NCBI RefSeq assembly: GCF_014203795.1
Contig: NZ_JACHJU010000001.1
Location: 1,984,001-2,048,000 of the forward strand
Direction: 5' to 3'
Length of the DNA stretch: 64,000 nucleotides
Source: Streptosporangium album
GTDB lineage: Bacteria; Actinomycetota; Actinomycetes; Streptosporangiales; Streptosporangiaceae
Made by a program: the position numbers and the translations under genes. Each line of letters opens with the position of its first letter. The stretch's first letter is position 1. The notes below the pieces were generated by a model. It was not told the DNA's origin. It worked only from the letters and a program-made list of their open reading frames with translations, and made no database searches. Positions 17,175 through 25,044 of this stretch are shown piece after piece.

Positions 17175-18533
17175 ATGCCCGTCATCCGGACTCACGCGAA
17201 ACCGGTTCTGGTGCTCGCCGGAGCCCTGGCCCTGGCCGGCTGCTCCGGCACCGAAGCGGCCACACCGGTCTCCCCCACCTGGCACAACCTCGAAGTGAAC
17301 GCGGTCAGCCGCACCACCGCCGCCGGTGGCGTCGCCATGACGACCTCCGCGAAACCCGACGGCACGCTGGAGACGGTGGCTCTCGACCTCGCCTCGGGCA
17401 GGAAGCTGTGGGCCCACCCCGCGACCATGGCGGGCCGCCTGCCGGGCATGGGGGTCCCGGCCCCGGCGATCGTCGAGACCGGCGGGGGACAGACCGTCGC
17501 GGTGGCGGTCGACCCCACCCGGCCCACCAGGAAAGGCCGGTGGAACGCCACACTCATCGCCCGCGACGCGAGGACCGGAGCGCAGAAGTGGACCCGCCCG
17601 GTGCACTCCACCTTCGGGCCTCAGAGATGCGGGGCGTTCGTGTGCATGTCCGAACAGACCGCCCTGCCCACGGCCCGGGTCGTCGTGCTCGACCCCGCCA
17701 CCGGCAGGCCGATGTGGAAGCTCCCCGGCATCGCCGAGGTGGAGTGGTCCGACACCTCCCGTGTCGTGTTCCTCCGCCTGGCCAAGCACCCCGTCCTGGA
17801 GTCGTACGACCTGAAGACCGGGAAGGCCGGATGGAGCCTGCCCATCGAGCAGGCCCTCGGCGCCGGGGTGGACATGTCGGGCGGCTGGTCGTTCGGCGCG
17901 ACCGATGACAACCTCACCGGCTACGTCGCCCCCTACACCAACCCCAAGACTGCGAAGGTGTCCGCCTTCGGCCTCTTCTCCGTCAAGCTCGCCGACGGCA
18001 AGGTCAACTGGCTCCGCCCGTCGGTGGTGCGGGTCTACCCCAGCGGCAGCCCGGGGTTCGCACCGGTGGTGCGCCCGGTCGACCAGCAGGGTCAGTACGG
18101 CGGCTTCGCCCGGCTGGACGCCGAGAGCGGCCGGGTCCTCGGGCAGATCCCCGTCACCCAGGTCCCCGACTCGGGCTGGTGGCTCGCCTTCCCCGCCCAG
18201 ATGGAGAAGCTCGGCTTCCTCAAGCACGACAAGCCCGGCAGCGCCTTCGACCTGACGACCGGCCGCAGCGCCGAGATCAAGGAGGAGCGGGGCTGGTCCT
18301 TCTGCGTCACCGACCCCAAACCTCTGGCCCTCAAGGGCCAGAATCCGGGCTTCTACGCGGTGGCCTCACTGTGCGAGTACGACCTGGCCGGCGGCAAGAG
18401 GGTGAACGGCTCCGCCGCCCCGCCCGCCTGGTTCACCGGAAGCCAGGACGGCTGGCGGACGTGGCGCGACGAGCAGGGCGGCCTGCACGGGATCAAGGAC
18501 GGCACCGGCACCTCTCCGGGCATGTACGGCTGA
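17175..18533 (+). CDS. Lipoprotein with PQQ-like beta-propeller
   Basis: 452 residues with a lipoprotein signal peptide (VLVLAGALALAGCSG, lipobox LAGC). The mature part is a run of PQQ/quinoprotein-like blades, visible as repeated patterns such as ALDLASGRKLWAHP, ARDARTGAQKWTRP, VLDPATGRPMWKLP, YDLKTGKAGWSLP and RLDAESGRVLGQIP. Four Cys outside the lipobox (including RCGAFVCMS and ASLCEYD) may form disulfides. No quinone-binding enzyme residues are apparent, so a binding or scaffold role is likelier than dehydrogenase activity. RBS GGAGTGGA lies directly upstream. Confidence 0.78.
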   Translation: MPVIRTHAKPVLVLAGALALAGCSGTEAATPVSPTWHNLEVNAVSRTTAAGGVAMTTSAKPDGTLETVALDLASGRKLWAHPATMAGRLPGMGVPAPAIVETGGGQTVAVAVDPTRPTRKGRWNATLIARDARTGAQKWTRPVHSTFGPQRCGAFVCMSEQTALPTARVVVLDPATGRPMWKLPGIAEVEWSDTSRVVFLRLAKHPVLESYDLKTGKAGWSLPIEQALGAGVDMSGGWSFGATDDNLTGYVAPYTNPKTAKVSAFGLFSVKLADGKVNWLRPSVVRVYPSGSPGFAPVVRPVDQQGQYGGFARLDAESGRVLGQIPVTQVPDSGWWLAFPAQMEKLGFLKHDKPGSAFDLTTGRSAEIKEERGWSFCVTDPKPLALKGQNPGFYAVASLCEYDLAGGKRVNGSAAPPAWFTGSQDGWRTWRDEQGGLHGIKDGTGTSPGMYG

Positions 18534-18554
18534 CCCGTCACGGGTGCCCCCGTG

Positions 18555-18586
18555 ACAGGAGCCCCGCCTCCGGGTGGGGCTCCTGT
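18555..18586 (+). terminator. Terminator of the lipoprotein gene
   Basis: 11-bp perfect stem ACAGGAGCCCC / GGGGCTCCTGT with a 10-nt loop, starting 22 nt after the stop at 18533. Confidence 0.65.
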
Positions 18587-18691
18587 GCGCGCCGTACAAA
18601 GTTCTGTTTCATCCCGCCCTGGGGCGTGGCATCTGGGCTACCGCGGGGTAACCTCCGCAGGAGGACCGACAAACGAATCCAGGAGAGCCAC

Positions 18692-19912
18692 ATGCCCGAG
18701 GCAGTCATCGTCGCAACCGCGCGCTCGCCGATCGGACGCGCCTTCAAGGGATCCCTCAAGGACATCCGGCCCGACGACCTGACCGCACAGATGATCAAAG
18801 CCGCGCTGGCCAAGGTCCCCCAGCTCGACCCGGCCGGCATCGACGATCTGATGCTGGGCTGTGGCCTGCCGGGCGGCGAGCAGGGATTCAACATGGCCCG
18901 CGTGGTCTCCACGCTGCTCGGGCTGGACAGCGTGCCCGGCACCACCGTCACCCGCTACTGTTCGTCCTCGCTGCAGACCACCCGGATGGCCATGCACGCG
19001 ATCAGGGCGGGCGAGGGCGACGTGTTCGTCTCGGCGGGTGTGGAGTGCGTCTCCCGCTTCGCCAAGGGCAGCTCCGACTCGCTGCCCGACACGCAGAACG
19101 AGCTCTTCACCGAGGCCGCAGGCCGTTCGGCCAGGGCTGCCGGAGGGGGCGGCGAGGTCTGGCACGACCCGCGCGAGGACGGCGCACTGCCCGACGTCTA
19201 CATCGCGATGGGCCAGACCGCCGAGAACGTCGCCGGTCTGAGGGGCGTGTCCCGCCAGGAGCAGGACGAGTTCGGTGTCCGGTCCCAGAACCTGGCCGAG
19301 AAGGCGATCGCCAACGGCTTCTGGGAGAGCGACATCACCCCGGTCACCCTCCCCGACGGGACCGTGGTCAGCAAGGACGACGGTCCTCGCGCGGGCACCA
19401 CCTACGAGGCGGTCTCTCAGCTCAAGCCGGTCTTCCGGCCTGACGGGACGGTCACCGCCGGCAACTGCTGCGCGCTGAACGACGGCGCCGCCGCGGTGAT
19501 CGTGATGAGCGACACCAAGGCCGCCGAACTGGGCATCACCCCGATCGCCCGGATCGTCTCCACCGGCGTGACCGGTCTGTCCCCCGAGATCATGGGCCTG
19601 GGCCCGGTCGAGGCCTCCAGGCAGGCCCTGGCCCGGGCGGGCATGTCCATCGGCGACGTGGACCTGGTGGAGATCAACGAGGCCTTCGCCGCCCAGGTCA
19701 TCCCGTCCTACCAGGAGCTCGGCATCGAGCTCGACCGGCTCAACGTCAACGGCGGCGCCATCGCGGTGGGCCACCCGTTCGGCATGACCGGTGCCCGGAT
19801 CACCTCCACCCTGATCAACAGCCTCCGGTTCCACGACCGGTCGATCGGCCTGGAGACCATGTGCGTGGGCGGTGGCCAGGGCATGGCGATGGTCCTGGAG
19901 CGCCTCAGCTAG
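18692..19912 (+). CDS. Acetyl-CoA C-acyltransferase (thiolase)
   Basis: Thiolase, carrying out either the last step of beta-oxidation or acetoacetyl-CoA formation. 406 residues, normal length. Nucleophilic Cys in [12 protein letters not shown], His in [22 protein letters not shown] block ([15 protein letters not shown]), and catalytic Cys-His/Gly block [22 protein letters not shown] is also present. ATG at 18692 has AGGAGA (18681-18686) upstream; the open frame continues far upstream through the lipoprotein gene but that part is only antisense-free GC frame. Stand-alone gene, so its pathway is not shown by context. Confidence 0.9.
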   Translation: MPEAVIVATARSPIGRAFKGSLKDIRPDDLTAQMIKAALAKVPQLDPAGIDDLMLGCGLPGGEQGFNMARVVSTLLGLDSVPGTTVTRYCSSSLQTTRMAMHAIRAGEGDVFVSAGVECVSRFAKGSSDSLPDTQNELFTEAAGRSARAAGGGGEVWHDPREDGALPDVYIAMGQTAENVAGLRGVSRQEQDEFGVRSQNLAEKAIANGFWESDITPVTLPDGTVVSKDDGPRAGTTYEAVSQLKPVFRPDGTVTAGNCCALNDGAAAVIVMSDTKAAELGITPIARIVSTGVTGLSPEIMGLGPVEASRQALARAGMSIGDVDLVEINEAFAAQVIPSYQELGIELDRLNVNGGAIAVGHPFGMTGARITSTLINSLRFHDRSIGLETMCVGGGQGMAMVLERLS

Positions 19913-19920
19913 CGGCCCTG

Positions 19921-19998
19921 CGCCGAACGTTGACCGGGGGATTCCCCCCGATGGGGGTCAGGCGCCTCGGCCCGGAGAAGCCCGGTCAAGGTTCGGCG
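19921..19998. terminator. Long inverted repeat between convergent genes
   Basis: 18-nt arms at 19921-19938 and 19981-19998 match inversely at 17 of 18 positions, enclosing 42 nt that contain a further CCCCC-GAT-GGGGG hairpin. It fills the gap between the thiolase stop (19912) and the oppositely oriented PPOX gene stop (20011), so a two-way terminator is the simplest reading. Confidence 0.55.
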
Positions 19999-20010
19999 AC
20001 GCCCCACTGG

Positions 20011-20421
20011 TCAGCCGTGGACGTCGGGGCCGGCGCGGGTGAGGTCGATGCTCAGGACCACCCGCCGGTCCCGCTCCATGGCCGCCCGGTAGTCGTCCCA
20101 GTCGGGGTGCTCGCCGGAGATGTCGCGGTAGTAGGTCACCAGCGTCTCCATCGCCTCCGGCAGCGAGACGACCGTCGCGGTGCCCTCGATCTGGATCCAC
20201 TCGCCGTAGAAGGCGTCGGTCGTCACACAGAGCGCCACCCGGGGATCCCTGCGGAGGTTGCGCACCTTGACGGCGGTCTCCCTGGTGCTGACGATCGCGT
20301 TCCCCTCGGCGTCCAGCCCTACCGCGACCGGTGACATCTGCGCCCGGCCGTCGGCGTGCCAGGTCAGCAGGACCGCGCGGTGGTTGTCGCGGATGAAGTT
20401 ACGTGCCTTGTCGAGATCCAT
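20011..20421 (-). CDS. PPOX-class (pyridoxamine oxidase-like) FMN/F420-binding protein
   Basis: 136-residue split-barrel flavin or F420-dependent protein. Pattern: KARNFIRDNHRAVLLTWHADGRAQMSPVAVGLDAEGN, then VKVRNLRRDPRVALCVTTDAFYGEWIQIEGTATVV and a C-terminal YRDISGEHPDWDDYRAAMERDRRVVLSI. This matches the short actinobacterial PPOX/FDOR-B type, many of which use F420. Substrate unknown. ATG at 20421 begins MDLDKARNF; the frame is open further upstream without similarity. Confidence 0.8.
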   Translation of the reverse strand: MDLDKARNFIRDNHRAVLLTWHADGRAQMSPVAVGLDAEGNAIVSTRETAVKVRNLRRDPRVALCVTTDAFYGEWIQIEGTATVVSLPEAMETLVTYYRDISGEHPDWDDYRAAMERDRRVVLSIDLTRAGPDVHG

Positions 20422-20510
20422 GGCCCCATCATGACTGCGGAGATCGTGTTTCCACGTGCGAAGGCCCGCGCCGCCGTACGGGGACACGGGCCCGCGCGAA
20501 GATGGACGAC

Positions 20511-20738
20511 TTACAGGTAACGGTTACGGCGGTGGCGTTCGTGCTCGTGCACGATGGCGGCCGCGTAACCGTGGGTCAGCCCGTGCTCGTCGGCGAGCCA
20601 GTTGGCACGCTCGTCACAGCGCAGGAAAGACGGGCCGTTGTCGATGGCTTGAAACCACTCTGGGAGAGCGCGTCCCGTTATGTCCGGGACTCTTGCGATC
20701 AGCTTGTTCTGCGTCTCCAGTGAGTGGTTCAACGACAT
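20511..20738 (-). CDS. DUF4287 domain protein
   Basis: 75-residue protein starting MSLNHSLETQNKLIARVPD with a perfect GGAGG seven bases before ATG. The pattern TGRALPEWFQAIDNG ... CDERANWLADEHGLTHGYAAAIVHEHERHRR is typical of DUF4287 (a short helical domain found alone or with DUF5655). Function unknown. It lies 70 bp from the IS630 element end and in the same direction; the frame stays open into the element but the coding start is outside it, so the insertion did not break this gene, though it may have separated it from its promoter. Confidence 0.75.
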   Translation of the reverse strand: MSLNHSLETQNKLIARVPDITGRALPEWFQAIDNGPSFLRCDERANWLADEHGLTHGYAAAIVHEHERHRRNRYL

Positions 20739-20821
20739 GGGCACCTCCACGGATAGGGCTCCTTTGCTCGACAGTGCATCACGAGTCCGCAGATAGCAAG
20801 CCCTCACTAGTGCTTCGTTCC

Positions 20822-21954
20822 TCATAGCAAATAGACGAACTTGCGGCGCAGGGCTCGGGGCTGCGGGGGCGGTCGTCCCCAGATCCAGGGATGGGCGTGG
20901 GCGTTGAGCTGGGCGGTAGCGAGGGTGACCGCGTGGGCGATCTCGGTGGCGTCGGCGAAGGTCTGCCCGGCGAACGCGGCCCGGCGCAGCAGCCGCCACC
21001 AACCCTCGGCCAGGTTCAGCCAGCAGGCCTTGACCGGGATGAACACCTGGCGAATACGTGGATGCCGCAGCAACCACTGGCGGACCTTCCAGCTGGAATG
21101 GCTGGACAGGTTGTCGGTGATGACCACGATCGGGCCGCGTCGGTTGGCCCTGGCGATCTGCTGAAGCAGCCCGATCCAGCCGTCGCTGTCGCGTGAGGGC
21201 GCGCAGAAGGTGAGCTCGATGCCATCGCGGATGCGCAGGCCGCCGTATACCCAGCTCTTGTCGGTGCCGCGGGAGTAGGTCAGCGGCGCTTTAATCCGGT
21301 GTCCGTCGACCGACCAGCCGGGCGCGGGCGGGAAGGTGCGCGGGGTCACCGGTCCCAGCTCGTCGGCGCAGATGACCGTGGTACCGGGCGGCGGGTCGGT
21401 GTAGCAGCCGATGACCTCGGCCCTTTTGGGGCGAAGTCCGGATCGGTCGAGGTGGTCCAAGAGCGGGGATGGCGCCAGCGGACCTTCTCTTTGAGCAGGA
21501 TCCGGCGGACCTGGCTGCGCGCGATGACGATGCCCTGCGCGCGGGCGGCGGCGGTCAGGCTGTCCAGCGTCCACTGCGGCGGGCCGCCCTCATCGGCCGC
21601 GGCCAGGTCCCCGGCCTCGTCGCGGACCAGCCGTCCGGGCGGAGTCGAGCGCGCTAGCGCGATGAGCTGTCCGCGTTCGAGCTCGGTGATGCGTGGTTTG
21701 CGGCCTGCCCCGGGTCGGTCGCCCAGGCCGGCCAGGCCTTCGGCGTTGAAGCGCTCGATCCGCTCGCGTACGGTCTGCATGTGACAGCCCAGCTTGGCGG
21801 CAATGGCGCTGGTGCGCAGCCCCTGCCAGCTGAACACGATGATCTGCGCTCTCATGATCCAGTCGGCCGGGGCATGACGGGCCCCGGCCAGCTTGCAGAT
21901 CTGTCGTTTCTCTTCGGCGTCCATCGGTGGACGCGCATGCAGCAGTTTCGGCAT
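20822..21954 (-). CDS. IS630 transposase, full-length product by -1 frameshift (orfAB)
   Basis: Reading -1 at the heptamer C CCA AAA (plus-strand 21424-21430) joins orfA ...DPDFAPK to orfB RAEVIGCYTDPPPG with no missing or extra residue, giving a protein of about 377 residues, the normal IS630 length. The DDE catalytic domain is in orfB: Asp in VICADELGPV, Asp in VVITDNLSSHSS and Glu in CWLNLAEGWWRLLRR. The heptamer has the X XXY YYZ form of classical -1 slippery sites, so this looks programmed rather than a damaging mutation. orfB has no good start of its own. Confidence 0.72.
21346..21954 (-). CDS. IS630 transposase, upstream frame (orfA, DNA-binding part)
   Basis: Zero-frame product of the transposase gene: helix-turn-helix domains in RHAPADWIMRAQIIVFSWQG ... 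TSAIAAKLGCHMQTVRERIERFN and the winged-helix part SLTAAARAQGIVIARSQVRRILLKEKVRWR. ATG at 21954 has GGGGGGA six bases upstream. Without frameshifting, it ends in a short out-of-frame tail after TDPDFAPKG and lacks all three catalytic acidic residues. See the fusion product in the next entry. Confidence 0.75.
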   Translation of the reverse strand: MPKLLHARPPMDAEEKRQICKLAGARHAPADWIMRAQIIVFSWQGLRTSAIAAKLGCHMQTVRERIERFNAEGLAGLGDRPGAGRKPRITELERGQLIALARSTPPGRLVRDEAGDLAAADEGGPPQWTLDSLTAAARAQGIVIARSQVRRILLKEKVRWRHPRSWTTSTDPDFAPKGPRSSAATPTRRPVPRSSAPTSWDR

Positions 21955-22062
21955 GACAATCCCCCCTGAGACCATCATCACCCCAGGTCAGCAGGGATCT
22001 TTGACTCCATTCAGGAACGCAGCACTAGCTGGTCATCGGTGATTGTTCGTCGTTCATTGGTC

Positions 22063-22105
22063 GCTTCTCGTTCATGTGCGTTGCGGCTTCTCGCTCCTGT
22101 GCGTT
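22063..22105. repeat. Two imperfect direct copies of a 20-nt motif
   Basis: GCTTCTCGTTCATGTGCGTT (22063-22082) recurs at 22086-22105 with two substitutions, spaced 23 nt, between the IS element and the Bax-inhibitor gene terminator. No function recognised. Confidence 0.5.
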
Positions 22106-22120
22106 CCCACCCCGCACAGG
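22096..22120. terminator. Accessory hairpin next to the Bax-inhibitor terminator
   Basis: Stem CCTGTGCG / CGCACAGG (8 bp, 9-nt loop), just beyond the main terminator hairpin on the minus strand. Confidence 0.4.
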
Positions 22121-22123
22121 AAG

Positions 22124-22156
22124 AAACCCCCGCCGGACTCTCTCCGTCGGGGGTTT
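22124..22156 (-). terminator. Terminator of the Bax-inhibitor-like gene
   Basis: AAACCCCCG / CGGGGGTTT stem (9 bp) extended by CGG/CCG after one mismatch, 7-nt loop, about 30 nt after the gene stop at 22188 and followed on the minus strand by TTTC. Confidence 0.7.
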
Positions 22157-22187
22157 CGCCATGTGGCCGGCCGTCACCGGCTCTCGT

Positions 22188-22970
22188 CTAGTCGCTGCTG
22201 GAGAAGTAGCTCAGCAGGCGCAGGATCTCCAGGTAGATCCAGACCAGGGTGACCGTCAGGCCGAAGGCCATCAGCCAGGAGTACTTCTCCGGGGCGCCGG
22301 CGCGCACGCCCTGCTCGACCGCGTCGAAGTCGAGCAGCAGGAAGAAGCAGCCGATCAGGATCGTGGCGATGCTGAACACGTAGGCCAGGGCACCACCGGA
22401 GCGGATGCCGATGCCGTCGGCGATGAAGAAGGTCGCCACCCAGTTGACGAGCATGAGGCCCATCAGACCCAGGGCCGCCGCCACCACGAACTTGGTGAAC
22501 TTCGGCGTGACCCGGATGATGCGCAGCGAGTAGACCGTCAGCATGGCGGCGAAGGCCAGCGCCGTGCCGACCACCGCCTGGAAGACGATCCCGCTGTACA
22601 GGTCGTTGTACATGTGGCTGATCACGCCGATGGCCACGCCGTAGGCGACCGCGTAGCCGAGGATCAGCACCGGGTTCGTGCTCTGCTTGAACGAGACGAT
22701 CAGGCCGAGCACCAGACCGACGATCACGCCGACGAGCAGCGCGGCCGTGCCGAGGTTGAGCGCCCACGCCACCGCCGCGGAGACGACCAGCGTGCCCAAC
22801 GTGATGAAACCGCGCACGACCACGTCGTCGATCGTCATGGTCCGCTGCGCGGGCGGTGCGTACGACGGCCTGTCGTACATGCCCTGAAGCTGGTCAGGGG
22901 TGGGGGTTGGCGATCCCCAGGCCTGGTGGCCCTTGGACTGCCGGCTGAATACGGGGTTCTTGCTCTCCAT
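22188..22970 (-). CDS. Bax inhibitor-1/YccA family membrane protein
   Basis: 260 residues. After a hydrophilic N-terminus of about 45 residues (MESKNPVFSRQSKGHQAWGS ...) come seven membrane helices (for example GFITLGTLVVSAAVAWALNL, ALLVGVIVGLVLGLIVSF, ATILIGCFFLLLDFDAVEQG). The last-helix acidic pair in LLLDFDAVEQGV is characteristic of the YccA/BI-1 fold, in which aspartates gate a calcium leak. Actinobacterial members are of unknown role. ATG at 22970 has GGAGG five bases upstream. Monocistronic. Confidence 0.85.
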   Translation of the reverse strand: MESKNPVFSRQSKGHQAWGSPTPTPDQLQGMYDRPSYAPPAQRTMTIDDVVVRGFITLGTLVVSAAVAWALNLGTAALLVGVIVGLVLGLIVSFKQSTNPVLILGYAVAYGVAIGVISHMYNDLYSGIVFQAVVGTALAFAAMLTVYSLRIIRVTPKFTKFVVAAALGLMGLMLVNWVATFFIADGIGIRSGGALAYVFSIATILIGCFFLLLDFDAVEQGVRAGAPEKYSWLMAFGLTVTLVWIYLEILRLLSYFSSSD

Positions 22971-23275
22971 CGCTGCCTCCACGCTGCGACCTACGCGATC
23001 AGCGTATTAGATCGGTTGTCACACGGCCGTATCGTGTTGATATCCATGTCCCTCTGGTTCATGTGGCCGTACGGCTACCGCCGATGGATCAAACGAACGG
23101 CCCGTCCGCCGGGTTCCCGCCTTCCACATCGGTTTCACCGTCCACGCGCGGGAAGCGCCACCTCCGTCCGACCTTCCGTAACCGGCCGGTGACGCTCGCG
23201 GACGGACAGCCGGCGAGGACGGCCCGCGACCACGTTTCTGCTGATCACGGGCTTGATACGGCAGACCGCCATCAG

Positions 23276-23348
23276 TGCCCCCGGAGGGACTCGAACCCTC
23301 ACTCGAACCCTTTTAAGGGGTTTGCCTCTGCCATTGGGCTACGGGGGC
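23276..23348 (-). tRNA. Class I tRNA-like gene with anticodon UAA
   Basis: A complete cloverleaf can be drawn: acceptor GCCCCCG/CGGGGGC, D-arm with GCCC and the TGG of G18G19, anticodon stem AACCC/GGGTT with 7-nt loop CTTAAAA (anticodon TAA at 34-36, U33 present), variable loop CGAGT of only 5 nt, T-arm GAGGG-TTCGAGT-CCCTC, A73, no encoded CCA. UAA would read leucine UUA codons, but true tRNA-Leu has a long class II variable arm, absent here. Could be a non-standard or regulatory tRNA, a pseudogene, or misacylated species; identity not resolved. Confidence 0.7.
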
Positions 23349-23551
23349 GCCGCAATCATACGTAACGGACCACTCATCCGAGGAGCACAACTTCGTATCA
23401 TGCGTCACACGGGCCTGCGACCGGCGTCTCCCCGACCGGAGGCGGAAACGCCGCCGCCCCGGTGCCGGCAGGGGCCGGGGCGGCGGTGGACGCGGGAATT
23501 CCGAGCGGCGGTCAGCGGCCGGGGCCGTCGACGTCGCTTCGGGACGGCCCG

Positions 23552-24868
23552 TCAGGCCGCCGCCGCCTCGCGGAACTCCGTCCGCGGCGCCTCGATCTCT
23601 CCGAGCGAGACGGTCTCCCTCTTGAAGAACAGTGCCAGGGTCCAGTCCGCCGTCACACGGACCTTACGGTTGAGGGTGGGCACCCGCGACAGGTGGTAGG
23701 TGCGGTGCATGAACCACGCGGGCAGTCCGCGGAGCTTGACACCGTAGACGTTGGCGACACCCTTGTGCAGGCCCAGACCGGCGACCGATCCGACATACTT
23801 GTGGCGGTAGTCGACCAGCTCCTGCCCATGAAGGTGACGGGTGATGTTGTCGGCGAGGACCTTGGCCTGCCGTACGGCGTGCTGGGCGTTGGGCGCGCAA
23901 TACCGACCCGGGTTGGTCACGTCGGGCACCCCGGCCACGTCTCCGGCCGAGAAGGCGTCCTCGACCCCGGCCACGGTCAGTCGTGCGGTCGTCTTGATCC
24001 GGCCGCGCTCGTCCAGCGGCAGGTCACCGGCGTTGACGACCGGGCTGGGCTTCACACCGGCGGTCCACACGATGGTCGCCGACTCGAACTCGTCACCGTC
24101 GGAGAGCTTGACCAGGCCACCCACGCAGGAGTCCAGGCGGGTGTTCATCTTGACTTCCATGCCGCGCTCGCGGAGCTGCTCGGCGGTCCACTTGCCCATC
24201 TCGGGGCCGACCTCGGGGAGGATGCGGTCGGTCGCCTCGACGAGGACCCAGCGCATGTCCTCACGGGAGACGTTGCGGTAGTAGCGGACGGCGTCGACGG
24301 CCATGTCCTCCAGCTCGGCGAGCGCCTCGACGCCCGCGAAGCCGCCGCCGACCACGACGAACGTCAGCGCCCTGCGGCGCAGCGCCTCGTCACCGTCGGA
24401 CTCGGCGCGGTCGAGGAGCTCGAGCACCCGGTTGCGGAGTGCGATCGACTCGCCCACCGTCTTGAAGCCGATCGCGGCGTCGGCGAGACCGGGGATGGGC
24501 AGCGTGCGGGAGATCGAGCCGGCGGCCATGACCACGATGTCGTAGTCGATCTCATGGGGTGTGCCGACGTTGGGCGCGAAAGTGACCGACTTGGCCGCGT
24601 GGTTGACCCTGGAGACCTTGCCGTTGAGGATCGTCGCCTTCTTCAGCACCCGGCGGAGCGGGACGACCACGTGCCGGGGCGAGAGGTTTCCCGCCGCCGC
24701 CTCGGGCAGGAACGGCTGGTAGGTCATATGGGATTCGGGAGTGAGGACAGTGATGTGCACGCTGCCGTCGCGCAGTTCCTTGCGGAGCGTGTGCTGCAGA
24801 CGCAGCACGGTGTAGAGACCGACGTAGCCCCCACCGACGACCACGATGTGCTTGGAGTTGCGGTTCAC
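23552..24868 (-). CDS. ndh: Type II NADH dehydrogenase
   Basis: Single-subunit, non-proton-pumping NADH:quinone oxidoreductase at the membrane. Two Rossmann nucleotide motifs: FAD in HIVVVGGGYVGLYTVLRL and NADH in LTFVVVGGGFAGVEALAEL; the second FAD motif is FSAGDVAGVPD. C-terminal WFMHRTYHLSRVPTLNRKVR is the membrane-contact and quinone region. GTG at 24868 (438 residues) is preferred to ATG at 24916 because the latter would place a perfect Rex operator inside the coding sequence. AAGGA lies 10 nt upstream. Expected to be repressed by Rex when NADH is low. Confidence 0.9.
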   Translation of the reverse strand: MNRNSKHIVVVGGGYVGLYTVLRLQHTLRKELRDGSVHITVLTPESHMTYQPFLPEAAAGNLSPRHVVVPLRRVLKKATILNGKVSRVNHAAKSVTFAPNVGTPHEIDYDIVVMAAGSISRTLPIPGLADAAIGFKTVGESIALRNRVLELLDRAESDGDEALRRRALTFVVVGGGFAGVEALAELEDMAVDAVRYYRNVSREDMRWVLVEATDRILPEVGPEMGKWTAEQLRERGMEVKMNTRLDSCVGGLVKLSDGDEFESATIVWTAGVKPSPVVNAGDLPLDERGRIKTTARLTVAGVEDAFSAGDVAGVPDVTNPGRYCAPNAQHAVRQAKVLADNITRHLHGQELVDYRHKYVGSVAGLGLHKGVANVYGVKLRGLPAWFMHRTYHLSRVPTLNRKVRVTADWTLALFFKRETVSLGEIEAPRTEFREAAAA

Positions 24869-24892
24869 TTCGGCGCCATCCTTAGGTTCACG

Positions 24893-24914
24893 GCTTGTGA
24901 AAGCTTTCACAAGC
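24893..24914. promoter_or_regulatory. Rex operator in the ndh promoter
   Basis: The core TTGTGAAAGCTTTCACAA (24895-24912) matches the redox-sensing repressor consensus TTGTGAA-N4-TTCACAA at every fixed position, and the palindrome extends to 22 bp (GC added on each side). It lies 25 nt upstream of the ndh start and next to a possible -10 (TATGCT on the minus strand). Rex is known in Streptomyces to control respiratory genes including ndh. Confidence 0.85.
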
Positions 24915-24951
24915 ATACGTCCGCCGGTCGCGTCGCACCATGTCCCCCTTG

Positions 24952-24973
24952 GTTAAAACATAATATTTTTAAC
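24952..24973. promoter_or_regulatory. A+T-rich inverted repeat upstream of ndh
   Basis: GTTAAAA (24952-24958) and TTTTAAC (24967-24973) form a perfect inverted repeat in a strikingly A+T-rich 90-bp stretch (24950-25040). Likely promoter-region DNA; the binding factor, if any, is not known. Confidence 0.35.
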
Positions 24974-25026
24974 AAAATCGGGATATTGGATCTACCTTCT
25001 GCCTATAAAACACGGCGATATTCTCT

Positions 25027-25044
25027 TTGTGATCGAGTTCACAA
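25027..25044. promoter_or_regulatory. Second Rex-like (or Crp-like) palindrome
   Basis: TTGTGATCGAGTTCACAA differs from the Rex consensus at one fixed position (T for A at position 7) and also fits the Crp pattern TGTGA-N6-TCACA exactly. It overlaps the 3' end of the uracil-DNA glycosylase gene, 132 bp from the first site. Confidence 0.5.

Larger units (their letters stand above)
20808..22027 (-). mobile_element. Complete IS630-family insertion sequence
   Basis: About 1.2 kb. Terminal inverted repeats TAGTGCTTCGTTCCT (20808-20822) and, on the other strand, TAGTGCTGCGTTCCT (22013-22027) match at 14 of 15 positions. TA dinucleotides, within CTAG, bound both ends as expected for TA target duplication in this family. 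The transposase fills almost the whole element on the minus strand and its stop overlaps the inner edge of the left repeat. Ends and both reading frames look intact, so the element may be active. Confidence 0.85.

Noticed and set aside
18179..18691. N-terminal extension of the thiolase through the lipoprotein gene
   Set aside because: Crosses a terminator hairpin (18555-18586) and lacks similarity; the thiolase begins normally at 18692 with a good ribosome site.
20040..23348. Integrated element (prophage or ICE) near the IS and the tRNA
   Set aside because: No integrase, attachment-site duplication of the tRNA end, or phage/conjugation genes; only the simple IS630 element is present.
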